A DNA stretch of 8,136 nt from Paraktedonobacter sp035294465 (GTDB lineage Bacteria; Chloroflexota; Ktedonobacteria; Ktedonobacterales; Ktedonobacteraceae), in NCBI GenBank assembly GCA_035294465.1, contig DATGKW010000235.1, forward strand, positions 1 through 8,136. The letters run 5' to 3'. The notes under the pieces are model-generated. The model searched no databases and was not told where the DNA came from. It was given only the letters and a program-made list of their open reading frames with translations. A program made the translations under genes and the position numbers. Shown here piece after piece: positions 1-5,518 of this stretch (position 1 is its first letter; each line of letters starts with the position of its first letter).

Positions 1-10
1 TGACAGTGAA

Positions 11-82
11 TGTTTGCATAATGCGCTCCTGAATATAGCTTTATGCACAGTATATACTTTCAAGGCTTACATCATGCAAACA
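11..82. repeat. Imperfect inverted repeat at left edge of window
   Basis: TGTTTGCATAATG at 11-23 pairs with CATCATGCAAACA at 70-82 (12 of 13 bases), with a 46-base loop that itself contains the 8-base palindrome GTATATAC (50-57). It lies 48 bases past the stop of the leftward membrane-protein gene. It could be a transcript-end structure or a binding site for a gene left of the window. There is no T-tract right after either arm, so a simple terminator is not supported. Confidence 0.3.
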
Positions 83-129
83 GATCAAAACCCGAAGCGC
101 TCACAAGAGGGAAGGCATTTCCGCAGGCA

Positions 130-495
130 TCATTTCCACGCATTAAATATGAAATTGATACCCAGAATAACTGCGCCGACAACCGTCAGGCCAATCAACC
201 CCCCAAAAGCGCCGAGGGCGCTCAGAATAATCGCAGAGAGCGGGATGAGCATAACCACCGAAACAATGGCCAGGCCCAGGCGCATAGCCGCGGGGACTCT
301 AGAAGCTTGCGGACCAAACTGGACGCCGGGGGCCATTTGCAGCGACGATGGTACCTGCGTCTGCAGGCGGCGGGCGATGGCATCGGCCAGTTGATCGCTT
401 CGCTGGAGATTGCCGGCATAGCCCTCTTCATATCCCGATTCAGGATTGCTCCAGCTATGTTCTTCGTGCGGCTGAGGCACTTGTTGCTGATACAT
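130..495 (-). CDS. Small membrane protein with two C-terminal helices and Gln-rich N-terminal tail
   Basis: Protein of 121 residues of unknown function. Residues 1-70 are polar and rich in Gln, Pro, Glu and Tyr (start MYQQQVPQPHEEH), with a probable amphipathic stretch at 30-47 (QRSDQLADAIARRLQTQV). Two hydrophobic segments follow at about 72-94 and 98-118, joined by a short Gly-rich turn, so both ends probably face the cytoplasm. There is no signal peptide or catalytic motif. The composition, with a clean cytosolic-tail/hairpin layout, argues that this strand is the coding one rather than the overlapping plus-strand frames. The ATG at 493-495 is the first start in the frame. Only a weak purine-rich ribosome site (AAAGAGAAAG) precedes it, six bases upstream. 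It appears to be transcribed alone, with a candidate promoter at 546-574. I do not recognise the family; the helix-hairpin layout would suit a membrane-shaping or scaffold role, but that is a guess. Confidence 0.72.
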   Translation of the reverse strand: MYQQQVPQPHEEHSWSNPESGYEEGYAGNLQRSDQLADAIARRLQTQVPSSLQMAPGVQFGPQASRVPAAMRLGLAIVSVVMLIPLSAIILSALGAFGGLIGLTVVGAVILGINFIFNAWK

Positions 496-545
496 AGTAG
501 TCTTTCTCTTTCTGAGTGCGGAAAGCCTCGATACTAGCCCTTAAA

Positions 546-574
546 TTTAAAGCAAACACACACGGTCTCGCCAA
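546..574 (-). promoter_or_regulatory. Candidate promoter for the 121-residue membrane protein
   Basis: On the minus strand TTGGCG (574-569) and TTTAAA (551-546) are separated by exactly 17 bases. The -35 matches the consensus in four of six positions and the -10 in three of six. A start site would fall near 539, giving a leader of about 45 bases before the ATG at 495. This comes from reading the bases only; the match is modest. Confidence 0.3.
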
Positions 575-665
575 CTTTCCAACTTTGCTAGCATAAGCAT
601 CAGAAAATCTTGCTGGCTTTGCCAGATATCTACGACAAAAAGTGAAAAGGGTTGCAAACGCTGAG

Positions 666-947
666 CTACATGGTCTCCGGTGAAACTGCCTTCACCGTGT
701 CGTAAAACAGCAATTCAAACTCGTGGCTCAGCCGCACAGCACGAGTGATCAAACTGCGCTCGGCGGGAGATTGGTAACGAGCCAGCAGAGCTTCGTCAAC
801 GGGAGCAGCACGTTCGCCGATCTCTTCGTGAGCAGTAAAAAACAGGAGGTGGTAATAGCCGCCTATTTTCGCTTGTAGCTTGGCAATTAATAGTTCTTGC
901 GTCTCCAGGTCAGATGCGATGCACAATGAACTGCTAACCAGTAGCAA
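666..947 (-). CDS. Hypothetical 93-residue open frame with TTG start, possibly a gene remnant
   Basis: The frame encodes 93 residues and contains a balanced, globular-looking sequence, mainly helical (LETQELLIAKLQAKIGGYY, then SPAERSLITRAVRLSHEFEL). I do not recognise it. The only possible starts are TTG codons at 947 and near 926; neither has a good ribosome site. The frame is directly continuous with the leftward frame ending at 954: one TAG (954-956) separates them. It could therefore be a small gene with a rare start, or the surviving C-terminal end of a longer gene cut by the event that produced the patch at 960-1116. Absence of an ATG and of a ribosome site favours the remnant reading, while the protein-like composition shows the strand was once coding. 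Confidence 0.38.
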   Translation of the reverse strand: MLLVSSSLCIASDLETQELLIAKLQAKIGGYYHLLFFTAHEEIGERAAPVDEALLARYQSPAERSLITRAVRLSHEFELLFYDTVKAVSPETM

Positions 948-961
948 GCAGAGCTAAAAAT

Positions 962-1009
962 GTGCCTCTTTGAGAAAGCGGTATCGTACTCGTTTGCTCA
1001 AGGAGGCAC
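962..1009 (+). repeat. 19-bp imperfect hairpin that covers a Shine-Dalgarno
   Basis: Arms 962-980 and 991-1009 (outer bases GTGCCTC / GAGGCAC) flank a 10-base loop. Read as plus-strand RNA, 16 positions are Watson-Crick pairs, two are G-U wobbles and one is a mismatch. Read as minus-strand RNA the wobbles become C-A mismatches, so the plus-strand transcript is the better folded one. The right arm holds AAGGAGG (1000-1006), an ideal ribosome site five bases before the ATG at 1012, so the stem would hide it. On the minus strand the stem is followed by ATTTTTAG, so it could also act as a terminator for the leftward genes. Confidence 0.6.
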
Positions 1010-1011
1010 CT

Positions 1012-1116
1012 ATGAGCCGTATCGCCGATGGAGCGGTAAGTATCCAGACCTCTGCTGAATCGATCCTTGTACCCCCGGCCTGGTTTGGCGAGGTCACCCT
1101 GATCGCCGGATACCTT
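1012..1116 (+). pseudogene. Transposase-like N-terminal fragment (tentative)
   Basis: The ATG at 1012 follows AAGGAGG with a five-base spacer, the best ribosome site in the left half of the window. The first 35 residues read like a real protein start (MSRIADGAVS..., then VPPAWFGEVTLIAGYL). This hydrophobic/aromatic segment recalls the N-terminus of some DDE transposases, in which a WF-E-hydrophobic stretch precedes the catalytic domain; that resemblance is from memory and is weak. After about residue 35 the frame turns into Arg/Ser-rich shadow sequence of the opposite-strand ATPase fragment and stops at 1287. The catalytic part is absent. The hairpin over the ribosome site fits an insertion-sequence end, where it limits translation from read-through transcripts. 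It could also be an unrelated short gene fragment. Confidence 0.33.
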
Positions 1117-1438
1117 CCCTCGATCAGCTCGGCTCCGAGCTGTAACGCCAGGCGTGTTTTGCCTACCCCTGCCGGTCCAGTCAAGGTGACCAGACGCACC
1201 TCTTCGCGTAGGAGCAGGGTACGGAGCCGGGTGAAGTCGGTTTTGAGGGCAGGAAACTCGGCTGGCAGTCTGTCGATGATGAGTTGAAAGACGACATACA
1301 GCAGGTGTACTAGCAGGAGGGCTAGCAAGAGCAGCCCTCCCACACGCCCACGCCAGAGAAATGTTGTGACCAGCCGGTCACCAGGATCAACGCGAGCCAA
1401 TCCCAGAATCCTGAGATTTACCATGAAGGGTTGATGAT

Positions 1439-1636
1439 TCAAACGACTCTTTGTTTCGACCGAGCAATCTGTGAAGCGATCAACCAGGTTACAACAAAGG
1501 CGATGACTCCGAGGATGAGAGCGGTAATGAACGGGGTTGTCTCGAAACCGCTGGTGAACATCGAGTAAAACATGTAGTACATCGGGAGGGCGATAAGGGC
1601 TGCGAGGAGCCCGCTGAGAGCATTTTTCGGCTTCAT
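1439..1636 (-). CDS. 65-residue membrane protein with two helices
   Basis: Starts MKPKNALSGL and contains two hydrophobic segments, about residues 7-27 and 36-56, with a Met/Tyr/Phe-rich connecting loop (MYYMFYSMFTSGFETTP) and a basic tail (ARSKQRVV). The positive charges at both ends suggest both termini are cytoplasmic. The ATG at 1634-1636 is preceded by AAAGGAG, at a slightly long spacing of about 12 bases. A longer frame covers the same bases in another phase but is Arg/His/Cys-rich and not protein-like, so this one is chosen. The gene is divergent from the sensor kinase operon, with 253 bases of shared upstream sequence rich in inverted repeats. Small membrane proteins beside LiaS/DesK-type kinases can be targets or sensors' partners; that link is inferred from position only. 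Family not recognised. Confidence 0.7.
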   Translation of the reverse strand: MKPKNALSGLLAALIALPMYYMFYSMFTSGFETTPFITALILGVIAFVVTWLIASQIARSKQRVV

Positions 1637-1731
1637 GAACGATACGTTCTCCTTTCTGGCCGGGTGAGATCAAGTCCGGTTCAATTCTCTGATCTCTGCT
1701 CTCAATGAAACCATAGTCACCCCGGTGCTGT

Positions 1732-1791
1732 CATCCATCACCTGTTTCATTTTTCTTCCCCAGTTGATGGATGGTGCATATCCACCAACTG
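1732..1791. promoter_or_regulatory. Interlocking inverted repeats between divergent genes
   Basis: Three related half-sites lie in 60 bases: CATCCATCA (1732-1740), its exact complement TGATGGATG (1765-1773), and CCACCAACTG (1782-1791), which pairs with CAGTTGATGG (1761-1770) in nine of ten positions. The middle copy can thus pair with either side. The cluster sits 28 bases upstream of the -10 of the kinase operon and about 100 bases upstream of the divergent membrane gene. It is a candidate operator, for example for the NarL-type regulator encoded at 3155-3790 acting on its own operon. This is inference from position and symmetry. Confidence 0.4.
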
Positions 1792-1815
1792 GTGAATGCA
1801 TTTTCGCGCCCTATC

Positions 1816-1824
1816 TGCTATACT
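1816..1824 (+). promoter_or_regulatory. Extended -10 promoter of the two-component operon
   Basis: TGCTATACT fits the extended -10 pattern TGnTATAnT, with five of six matches in the hexamer. No good -35 lies 17 bases upstream (ATGCAT at 1796-1801), which is tolerated in extended -10 promoters and is compatible with activator dependence. The start site would fall near 1831, giving a leader of about 59 bases before the ATG at 1890. If so, an upstream ATG at 1725 in the same frame would lie outside the transcript. Confidence 0.5.
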
Positions 1825-1889
1825 ACAGGAGATCTTCTCGACATCAGACAAGCCGGGATGAGAAAGCCCGTGCAGGAAAGAGGGTCACG

Positions 1890-3155
1890 ATGGCAAGCAT
1901 CTCGCGAGAAGCCCGGCCCGGGTCGCTGTACCAGGAGTTGGTGCAGCGGTGGATGTTGTTCTGGCACGGGGCGTTCTACGTCTCTCTCATCGTTGCCACA
2001 GGTTTAGCTTTCACGCTTGGCGTTTCGACCTTTCAGCGACGCCTGGTTCTCTGCGCGCTCTCGCTGGCGCTGGGAATCTGGTATGTCGGGTGTCTCTTCA
2101 AATCGATAGAGTACTGGCGCTCTCGAGCGCTCCTCTCCTGGGGCTATCTGCTGATCGGCTGGATCATCTGGACCGGGCTGGTTACTGAGAGTCCCATCTA
2201 TCTCTTCCTCCTCTTCGCTCTCTATCCGCAGCTCTTTGTCTTCCTGCGTTTCCCCTGGTATGTTCTCGGTGCTTGCATCCTGCTCGGAATTTCTCTCGGG
2301 AGCCTGCTGACGGGACATGGTGATAGGTATGTAGTTTTGATCATCCTCTTGAGCTGGCCTTTGAGTGTCGGCTTAGGTCTGTTCATTGATGGCCTGGTCA
2401 GGCAGGGTCGTGAGCGCGCACGGCTGATTCTGGAGTTGCAAGCGACCCAGCAGCAATTAGCGGAAGCCAGCAGGCAGGCCGGGATCATACAGGAGCGCCA
2501 GCGGCTCGCCTGCGACATCCACGACACCTTTACCCAGGGCTTGAGTAGCATCGTGATGCAGATCGAAGCGATGGAGGCAGCGCTTCCCCTGGACGATACG
2601 AAGGGCAGGCAACACCTCTCGCAGGTGGGTCGTATCGCTCGCGAGAATCTGGCGGAGGCGCGCCGTCTGCTCTGGGCCTTGCAGCCCGAAGCGTCTCCAC
2701 GAGCCTCGCTGCCCGAAATGCTGCGGTCACTGGCTCTGCGTTGGGCAGAGGCAAGTGAGGTAAGCGTGTGTGTGACGATCACCGGGCAGGCCACTTCCCT
2801 GCGCCCAGAGATTGAAGTGACCCTGCTGCGCGCCACCCAGGAAGCCCTCGCCAATATTTGCAAACATGCCCAGGCCAGCTCAGTGGTGCTGACGCTTTCC
2901 TACATGGAGGATATCGTGGCGCTGGATATTGTCGATGATGGTATTGGCTTTGATCCAAACGCGCTGCCTACTCCCTTGCTGGGAGGGATGAGCGGCAGAT
3001 TCGGACTCAAAGCGCTTCGTGAACGGATCGAGCAGTTGGAAGGGACTTTCACTCTTGAGAGTACCCCCAGTTCTGGGACAACCATCGCTGTGGCGCTGCC
3101 TGCTGTGGAGGCCAGTGCGCAGCCTGGCCGACTTCGCGTCGAGGAGCAGGGCTAA
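1890..3155 (+). CDS. Sensor histidine kinase, HisKA_3 type (NarX/LiaS/DesK-like)
   Basis: Membrane-bound kinase of 421 residues that phosphorylates itself on His and passes the phosphate to the regulator encoded just downstream. Six hydrophobic segments lie at about 22-44, 52-70, 81-98, 102-120, 123-140 and 147-168, joined by short loops, so there is no large outside sensor domain. A coiled linker (172-205) leads to the H-box ERQRLACDIHDTFTQGL, with phospho-acceptor His211 and the family's D-x-x-x-Q phosphatase motif (Asp212, Gln216). The ATP-binding domain has the N-box around Glu318-Asn322 (QEALANICKHA), G1 DDGIGFD (349-355) and G2 GRFGL (370-373). All key residues are present. The ATG at 1890 is chosen because AAAGAGGG precedes it and the protein then starts just before helix 1; the frame stays open back to an ATG at 1725, but that would add 55 non-conserved-looking residues. 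The stop overlaps the regulator's start. Signal unknown; the compact six-helix sensor suggests detection within the membrane. Confidence 0.93.
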   Translation: MASISREARPGSLYQELVQRWMLFWHGAFYVSLIVATGLAFTLGVSTFQRRLVLCALSLALGIWYVGCLFKSIEYWRSRALLSWGYLLIGWIIWTGLVTESPIYLFLLFALYPQLFVFLRFPWYVLGACILLGISLGSLLTGHGDRYVVLIILLSWPLSVGLGLFIDGLVRQGRERARLILELQATQQQLAEASRQAGIIQERQRLACDIHDTFTQGLSSIVMQIEAMEAALPLDDTKGRQHLSQVGRIARENLAEARRLLWALQPEASPRASLPEMLRSLALRWAEASEVSVCVTITGQATSLRPEIEVTLLRATQEALANICKHAQASSVVLTLSYMEDIVALDIVDDGIGFDPNALPTPLLGGMSGRFGLKALRERIEQLEGTFTLESTPSSGTTIAVALPAVEASAQPGRLRVEEQG

Positions 3156-3790
3156 TGGGCCGCATTCGTATCGTGATCGCTGATGACCATCCAGTCGTGC
3201 GAGCAGGTCTGCAAGAAATACTCAGAAGCCAGCCTGATTTCGAGATCGTGGGCGAGGCGAGCAACGGGGTCGAGGCGGTCACCCTGGTTTCACAAGTGCA
3301 GCCAGATGTGGTGCTGATGGACTTGCGTATGACGCTGCTCGATGGGGCTGCGGCCACTGCCCAGATTCGCGCCCAGCAGGCGAAAACGGCGGTGCTGGTC
3401 TTAACGAGCTATGAGAGCAATGCGGATATTCTGCATGCCATCGAAGCTGGTGCGATGGGCTACCTGCTCAAAGATGCGCAGAGGGAAGAACTCTTCACCG
3501 CCGTGCGCACTGTGGCTCAGGGGAAAGCGGTCTTCGCGCCAACTGTTGCCACTCGCCTGCTGCACCAGGTGCGCCAACCGGACAGAGATGCACTCAGCGC
3601 CCGTGAGTTAGAAGTCCTGATGCAGGTCGCGCGCGGGGCCAGTAACAAAGAGATTGCGCGGGCGCTGTATCTCTCGGAGGCAACCGTCAAATCTCACTTG
3701 CTCCATCTGTTTGCCAAGCTCGCGGTCTCTGACCGGACCGCCGCCGTGACCGCCGCTCTTGAACGAGGCTTGCTGCACCTGGATTCATAG
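3155..3790 (+). CDS. Response regulator, NarL/FixJ (LuxR-type HTH) family
   Basis: DNA-binding partner of the kinase upstream; 211 residues, the usual length. The receiver domain (about 4-120) has the acidic pair Asp10/Asp11, phospho-acceptor Asp56 (VVLMDLRM), the switch Thr84 (LVLTSYE) and Lys106 (YLLKD). The LuxR-type helix-turn-helix fills about 144-206 (LSARELEVL, SNKEIARALYLSEATVKSHL with the recognition helix, then KLAVSDRTAA). After Asp56 the usual MPxMDG reads MTLLDG, so the conserved Pro is a Thr. The ATG shares its first base with the last base of the kinase stop (TAATG), and GAGGAGCAGG just upstream serves as ribosome site, so translation is coupled. Likely targets are its own promoter and the divergent 65-residue membrane gene, judged from the repeat cluster at 1732-1791. 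Followed by a strong terminator. Confidence 0.94.
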   Translation: MGRIRIVIADDHPVVRAGLQEILRSQPDFEIVGEASNGVEAVTLVSQVQPDVVLMDLRMTLLDGAAATAQIRAQQAKTAVLVLTSYESNADILHAIEAGAMGYLLKDAQREELFTAVRTVAQGKAVFAPTVATRLLHQVRQPDRDALSARELEVLMQVARGASNKEIARALYLSEATVKSHLLHLFAKLAVSDRTAAVTAALERGLLHLDS

Positions 3791-3844
3791 AAAGAAAAGT
3801 CATGTGCTGGCAAGCACGTCGTCCTCTCTCGTCAAAAAACAAAA

Positions 3845-3895
3845 AAAGAGACCTCGCCACCGAATGTGCCAACCCTCCGGTAACGAGGTCTCTTT
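3845..3895. terminator. Bidirectional factor-independent terminator
   Basis: Perfect 12-base arms AAAGAGACCTCG (3845-3856) and CGAGGTCTCTTT (3884-3895) are extended inward, across a two-by-two mismatch, by ACCG/CGGT, leaving a 15-base loop. The plus-strand RNA ends the stem in UUUCUCCUU; the minus-strand RNA ends it in CUCUUUUUUUGUUUUUU, which is the stronger U-tract. It lies 54 bases after the regulator stop and about 370 bases after the leftward transporter operon, so it can end both convergent transcripts. Confidence 0.85.
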
Positions 3896-4267
3896 CTCCT
3901 TCAGAATCCGGGATTTACAGCTAACAAAGCTCAGCAAACAAGGATTACCGCCGTAGTTTTTTTCTTTCTTTCGTGGAGATACTACTAATACGTGGGCCTA
4001 TCTGTAATTGCCTTAGCCGACAGAACAACACCAGACCAGCTAAGCATTGTAAGCTGAGTATATTACCAGGTAGTTCTGCCAATCATCAGGGGTGAGCCAC
4101 TCAGCTAGAGACCGCCTATGGGGCCTACCCGCCGGTCCCAATTGTAGGCAGGATCCACTTGTGGCTCCCTTGTTGAAAATAGACAAATTATATTGCCACG
4201 ACTGTATAGCAAAGCGAAATAACCACTCTGCTATATATCAAGGACAAACGACGTACACGGTCCAGAG
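3896..4267. other. Gap of about 370 bases between convergent operons
   Basis: No convincing gene. It is more AT-rich than the flanking genes and would be the 3' untranslated part of the leftward transporter transcript before the terminator. It contains a pyrimidine tract at 3957-3973, a small stem at 4151-4168 (GGAtCCACttGTGGcTCC) and two competing stems at 4110-4149: GACCG/CGGTC (4110-4114 with 4134-4138) and GCCTAC/GTAGGC (4123-4128 with 4144-4149). None has a following T-tract. I see no tRNA or known RNA family here. Confidence 0.5.
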
Positions 4268-5515
4268 TCAGCGGCCGGAGCGGCTCTGAAAGCGACGGAG
4301 TAGAGCATCGGAAGCTACCGCGATCATCAGCACTATGCCTTCGACCATATTCTGTATATCGGTGCCCGCGCTTCTCAAAGTGAGGCCGTTCTCCAGAGAC
4401 TCGATGACAAGGATACCGAGGACAATTGCCCAGACGGAGCCGCGGCCACCGAAAAGGCTCACACCGCCGATCACCGCCGCGGCAATGGCGTCGAGCAAGA
4501 GTTCGGTGTTAATCTGGGTAGCTACCGCGTTGGTACGAGAGGCTTCAATAATGCCCCCTATTGCTGCCAGCACCGAACAGAGCGTAAAAGCCGCGATGCG
4601 AATGCCGACTACGTTGATACCAGCACGACGCGCAGCCTCTACATTGCCGCCTACGGCATACATATGTCGTCCAAAAGCTGTCTTCGTCAGAAGCAGCCAG
4701 AAAAGGAGAATCAGACCAAAAAGAATAGCGGTCGAGTAAGGCACTCCATTATAGCTCTCAAAAGCTGTCACTGCTGCGCCAACCAACACGGCAACAATCA
4801 CAATTTGCAGAATAATGCGCCGGAGCGACTGTGTGCGCAACCCCAATCTGCGCCGCCGCATATAACCAAGAAGGAGAGCTATGGCGTATAAGACTACGGC
4901 CAGAGCAGGTAGGCCAACGCCGTAAATGTCAGGCAGGAAGCTTTGCGGAGAGCCAGAAATGGCGAGAATAAAAGCATTACTGATAGGCAGGGTAGCCTGT
5001 CCGTTCAGAAGCGCCAGGAGGAGACCAGAGTAGAAAATGAGGGCCGCTAGAGTAACTATGAAGGAAGGAATGCGCACAACGGCCACAAGGAAGCCATTGA
5101 TGGCTCCGATCAGAGCACCGGAGAGCAGTGCAACAAGAATTGCGACTCCAGCAGGGTAGCCCAGGCGCTCGGAGCATACCGCCATAAACCCGGAACAGAG
5201 CATCGCCACCGCCGCTACCGAGAGATCGATCTCGCCTAGCAGTAGAACAAGAATACTTCCCAGACCAACTATGCCGGTTTCAGCAGCCTGTTGGGCCAGG
5301 TTGGAAAGGTTATAAGGCTCCAGGAAAACACCATTGGTCGTAATCGCAAAGAAAAGCACCACCAGCGCCAGGGTAAAGAGCACAGGAAGGAAACCCAGAT
5401 CTCCACGTAGAAGCTCGCCTATCGTGCGGCGCCGGATATATTCTGGCCTTTCTACCGCGGAAGCAACTGACTGCTCTGCCACTGATAGCTGCTCTTGTTC
5501 TTGAATATCACTCAT
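4268..5515 (-). CDS. xylH: Sugar ABC transporter permease, XylH-like (BPD_transp_2 family)
   Basis: Membrane channel subunit of 415 residues that would carry a pentose-type sugar through the membrane with the ATPase encoded upstream. A 36-residue acidic/basic cytoplasmic head is followed by about ten hydrophobic segments (about 41-60, 80-95, 100-115, 122-146, 150-172, 198-218, 232-252, 261-276, 303-325, 340-400). Family marks: LLLGEIDLSVAAVAML (91-106), the long middle loop with basic residues MRRRRLGLRTQSLRR (219-233), the cytoplasmic coupling loop GRHMYAVGGNVEAARRAGI (282-300), and LLDAIAAAVIGGVSLFGGRGS (340-360). The GEIDLSV and VGGN-AARRAGI motifs are typical of XylH rather than RbsC; RbsC proteins are also about 90 residues shorter. 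The ATG at 5513-5515 has GGAGG ten bases upstream and follows the ATPase stop by three bases, so the two genes are co-translated. Last gene of the operon. The xylose call comes mainly from the binding protein. Confidence 0.9.
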   Translation of the reverse strand: MSDIQEQEQLSVAEQSVASAVERPEYIRRRTIGELLRGDLGFLPVLFTLALVVLFFAITTNGVFLEPYNLSNLAQQAAETGIVGLGSILVLLLGEIDLSVAAVAMLCSGFMAVCSERLGYPAGVAILVALLSGALIGAINGFLVAVVRIPSFIVTLAALIFYSGLLLALLNGQATLPISNAFILAISGSPQSFLPDIYGVGLPALAVVLYAIALLLGYMRRRRLGLRTQSLRRIILQIVIVAVLVGAAVTAFESYNGVPYSTAILFGLILLFWLLLTKTAFGRHMYAVGGNVEAARRAGINVVGIRIAAFTLCSVLAAIGGIIEASRTNAVATQINTELLLDAIAAAVIGGVSLFGGRGSVWAIVLGILVIESLENGLTLRSAGTDIQNMVEGIVLMIAVASDALLRRFQSRSGR

Positions 5516-5518
5516 GAT

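Larger units (their letters stand above)
954..1424 (-). pseudogene. Truncated NB-ARC/STAND-type P-loop ATPase fragment
   Basis: The open frame from ATG 1424 has 156 codons. Residues about 29-50 form one strong hydrophobic helix (LLLLALLLVHLLYVVFQLII). Residues 53-103 match the start of the NTPase domain found in LuxR/AfsR-type NB-ARC regulators: LPAEF, then LRTLLLREEVRLVTLTGPAGVGKTRLALQ written as two overlapping motifs, with Walker A GPAGVGKT at 83-90. A family member would continue for several hundred residues with Walker B and sensor motifs; none are here. Recognisable sequence ends near residue 103 (base 1116), and the rest of the frame is the reverse of a rightward reading frame and a hairpin. 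No ribosome site precedes the ATG, which lies 14 bases after the stop of the 65-residue gene. Known for the family: nucleotide-driven signalling switch. Inferred: non-functional remnant; a short membrane-anchored product cannot be excluded. Confidence 0.55.

Noticed and set aside
43..537. Long plus-strand open frames opposite the 121-residue membrane protein
   Set aside because: Arg/Asn/His-rich, low-hydrophobicity products without ribosome sites; the minus strand gives a clean two-helix protein.
612..625. Hairpin CTGGC-TTT-GCCAG as a terminator
   Set aside because: Only five base pairs and no adjoining T-tract on either strand.
954..1673. Single 239-residue minus-strand gene
   Set aside because: Its first 83 residues overlap the 65-residue membrane protein in another phase and look non-coding, and its end runs through a hairpin. 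Only the part from 1424 has family-like sequence.
1725..1889. 55-residue N-terminal extension of the sensor kinase
   Set aside because: It lies across the predicted operator and promoter, has no good ribosome site and does not look like a domain; the ATG at 1890 has AAAGAGGG.
3845..3895. T-box-like element on the minus strand
   Set aside because: The sequence GGGTTGGCAC only faintly recalls the T-box bulge, there is no specifier stem and no downstream aminoacyl-tRNA or amino-acid gene; a plain terminator explains it.
3950..3975. Second terminator at the T-rich tract
   Set aside because: Seven Ts are present but the only upstream pairing (AATCC/GGATT) is short and far apart.
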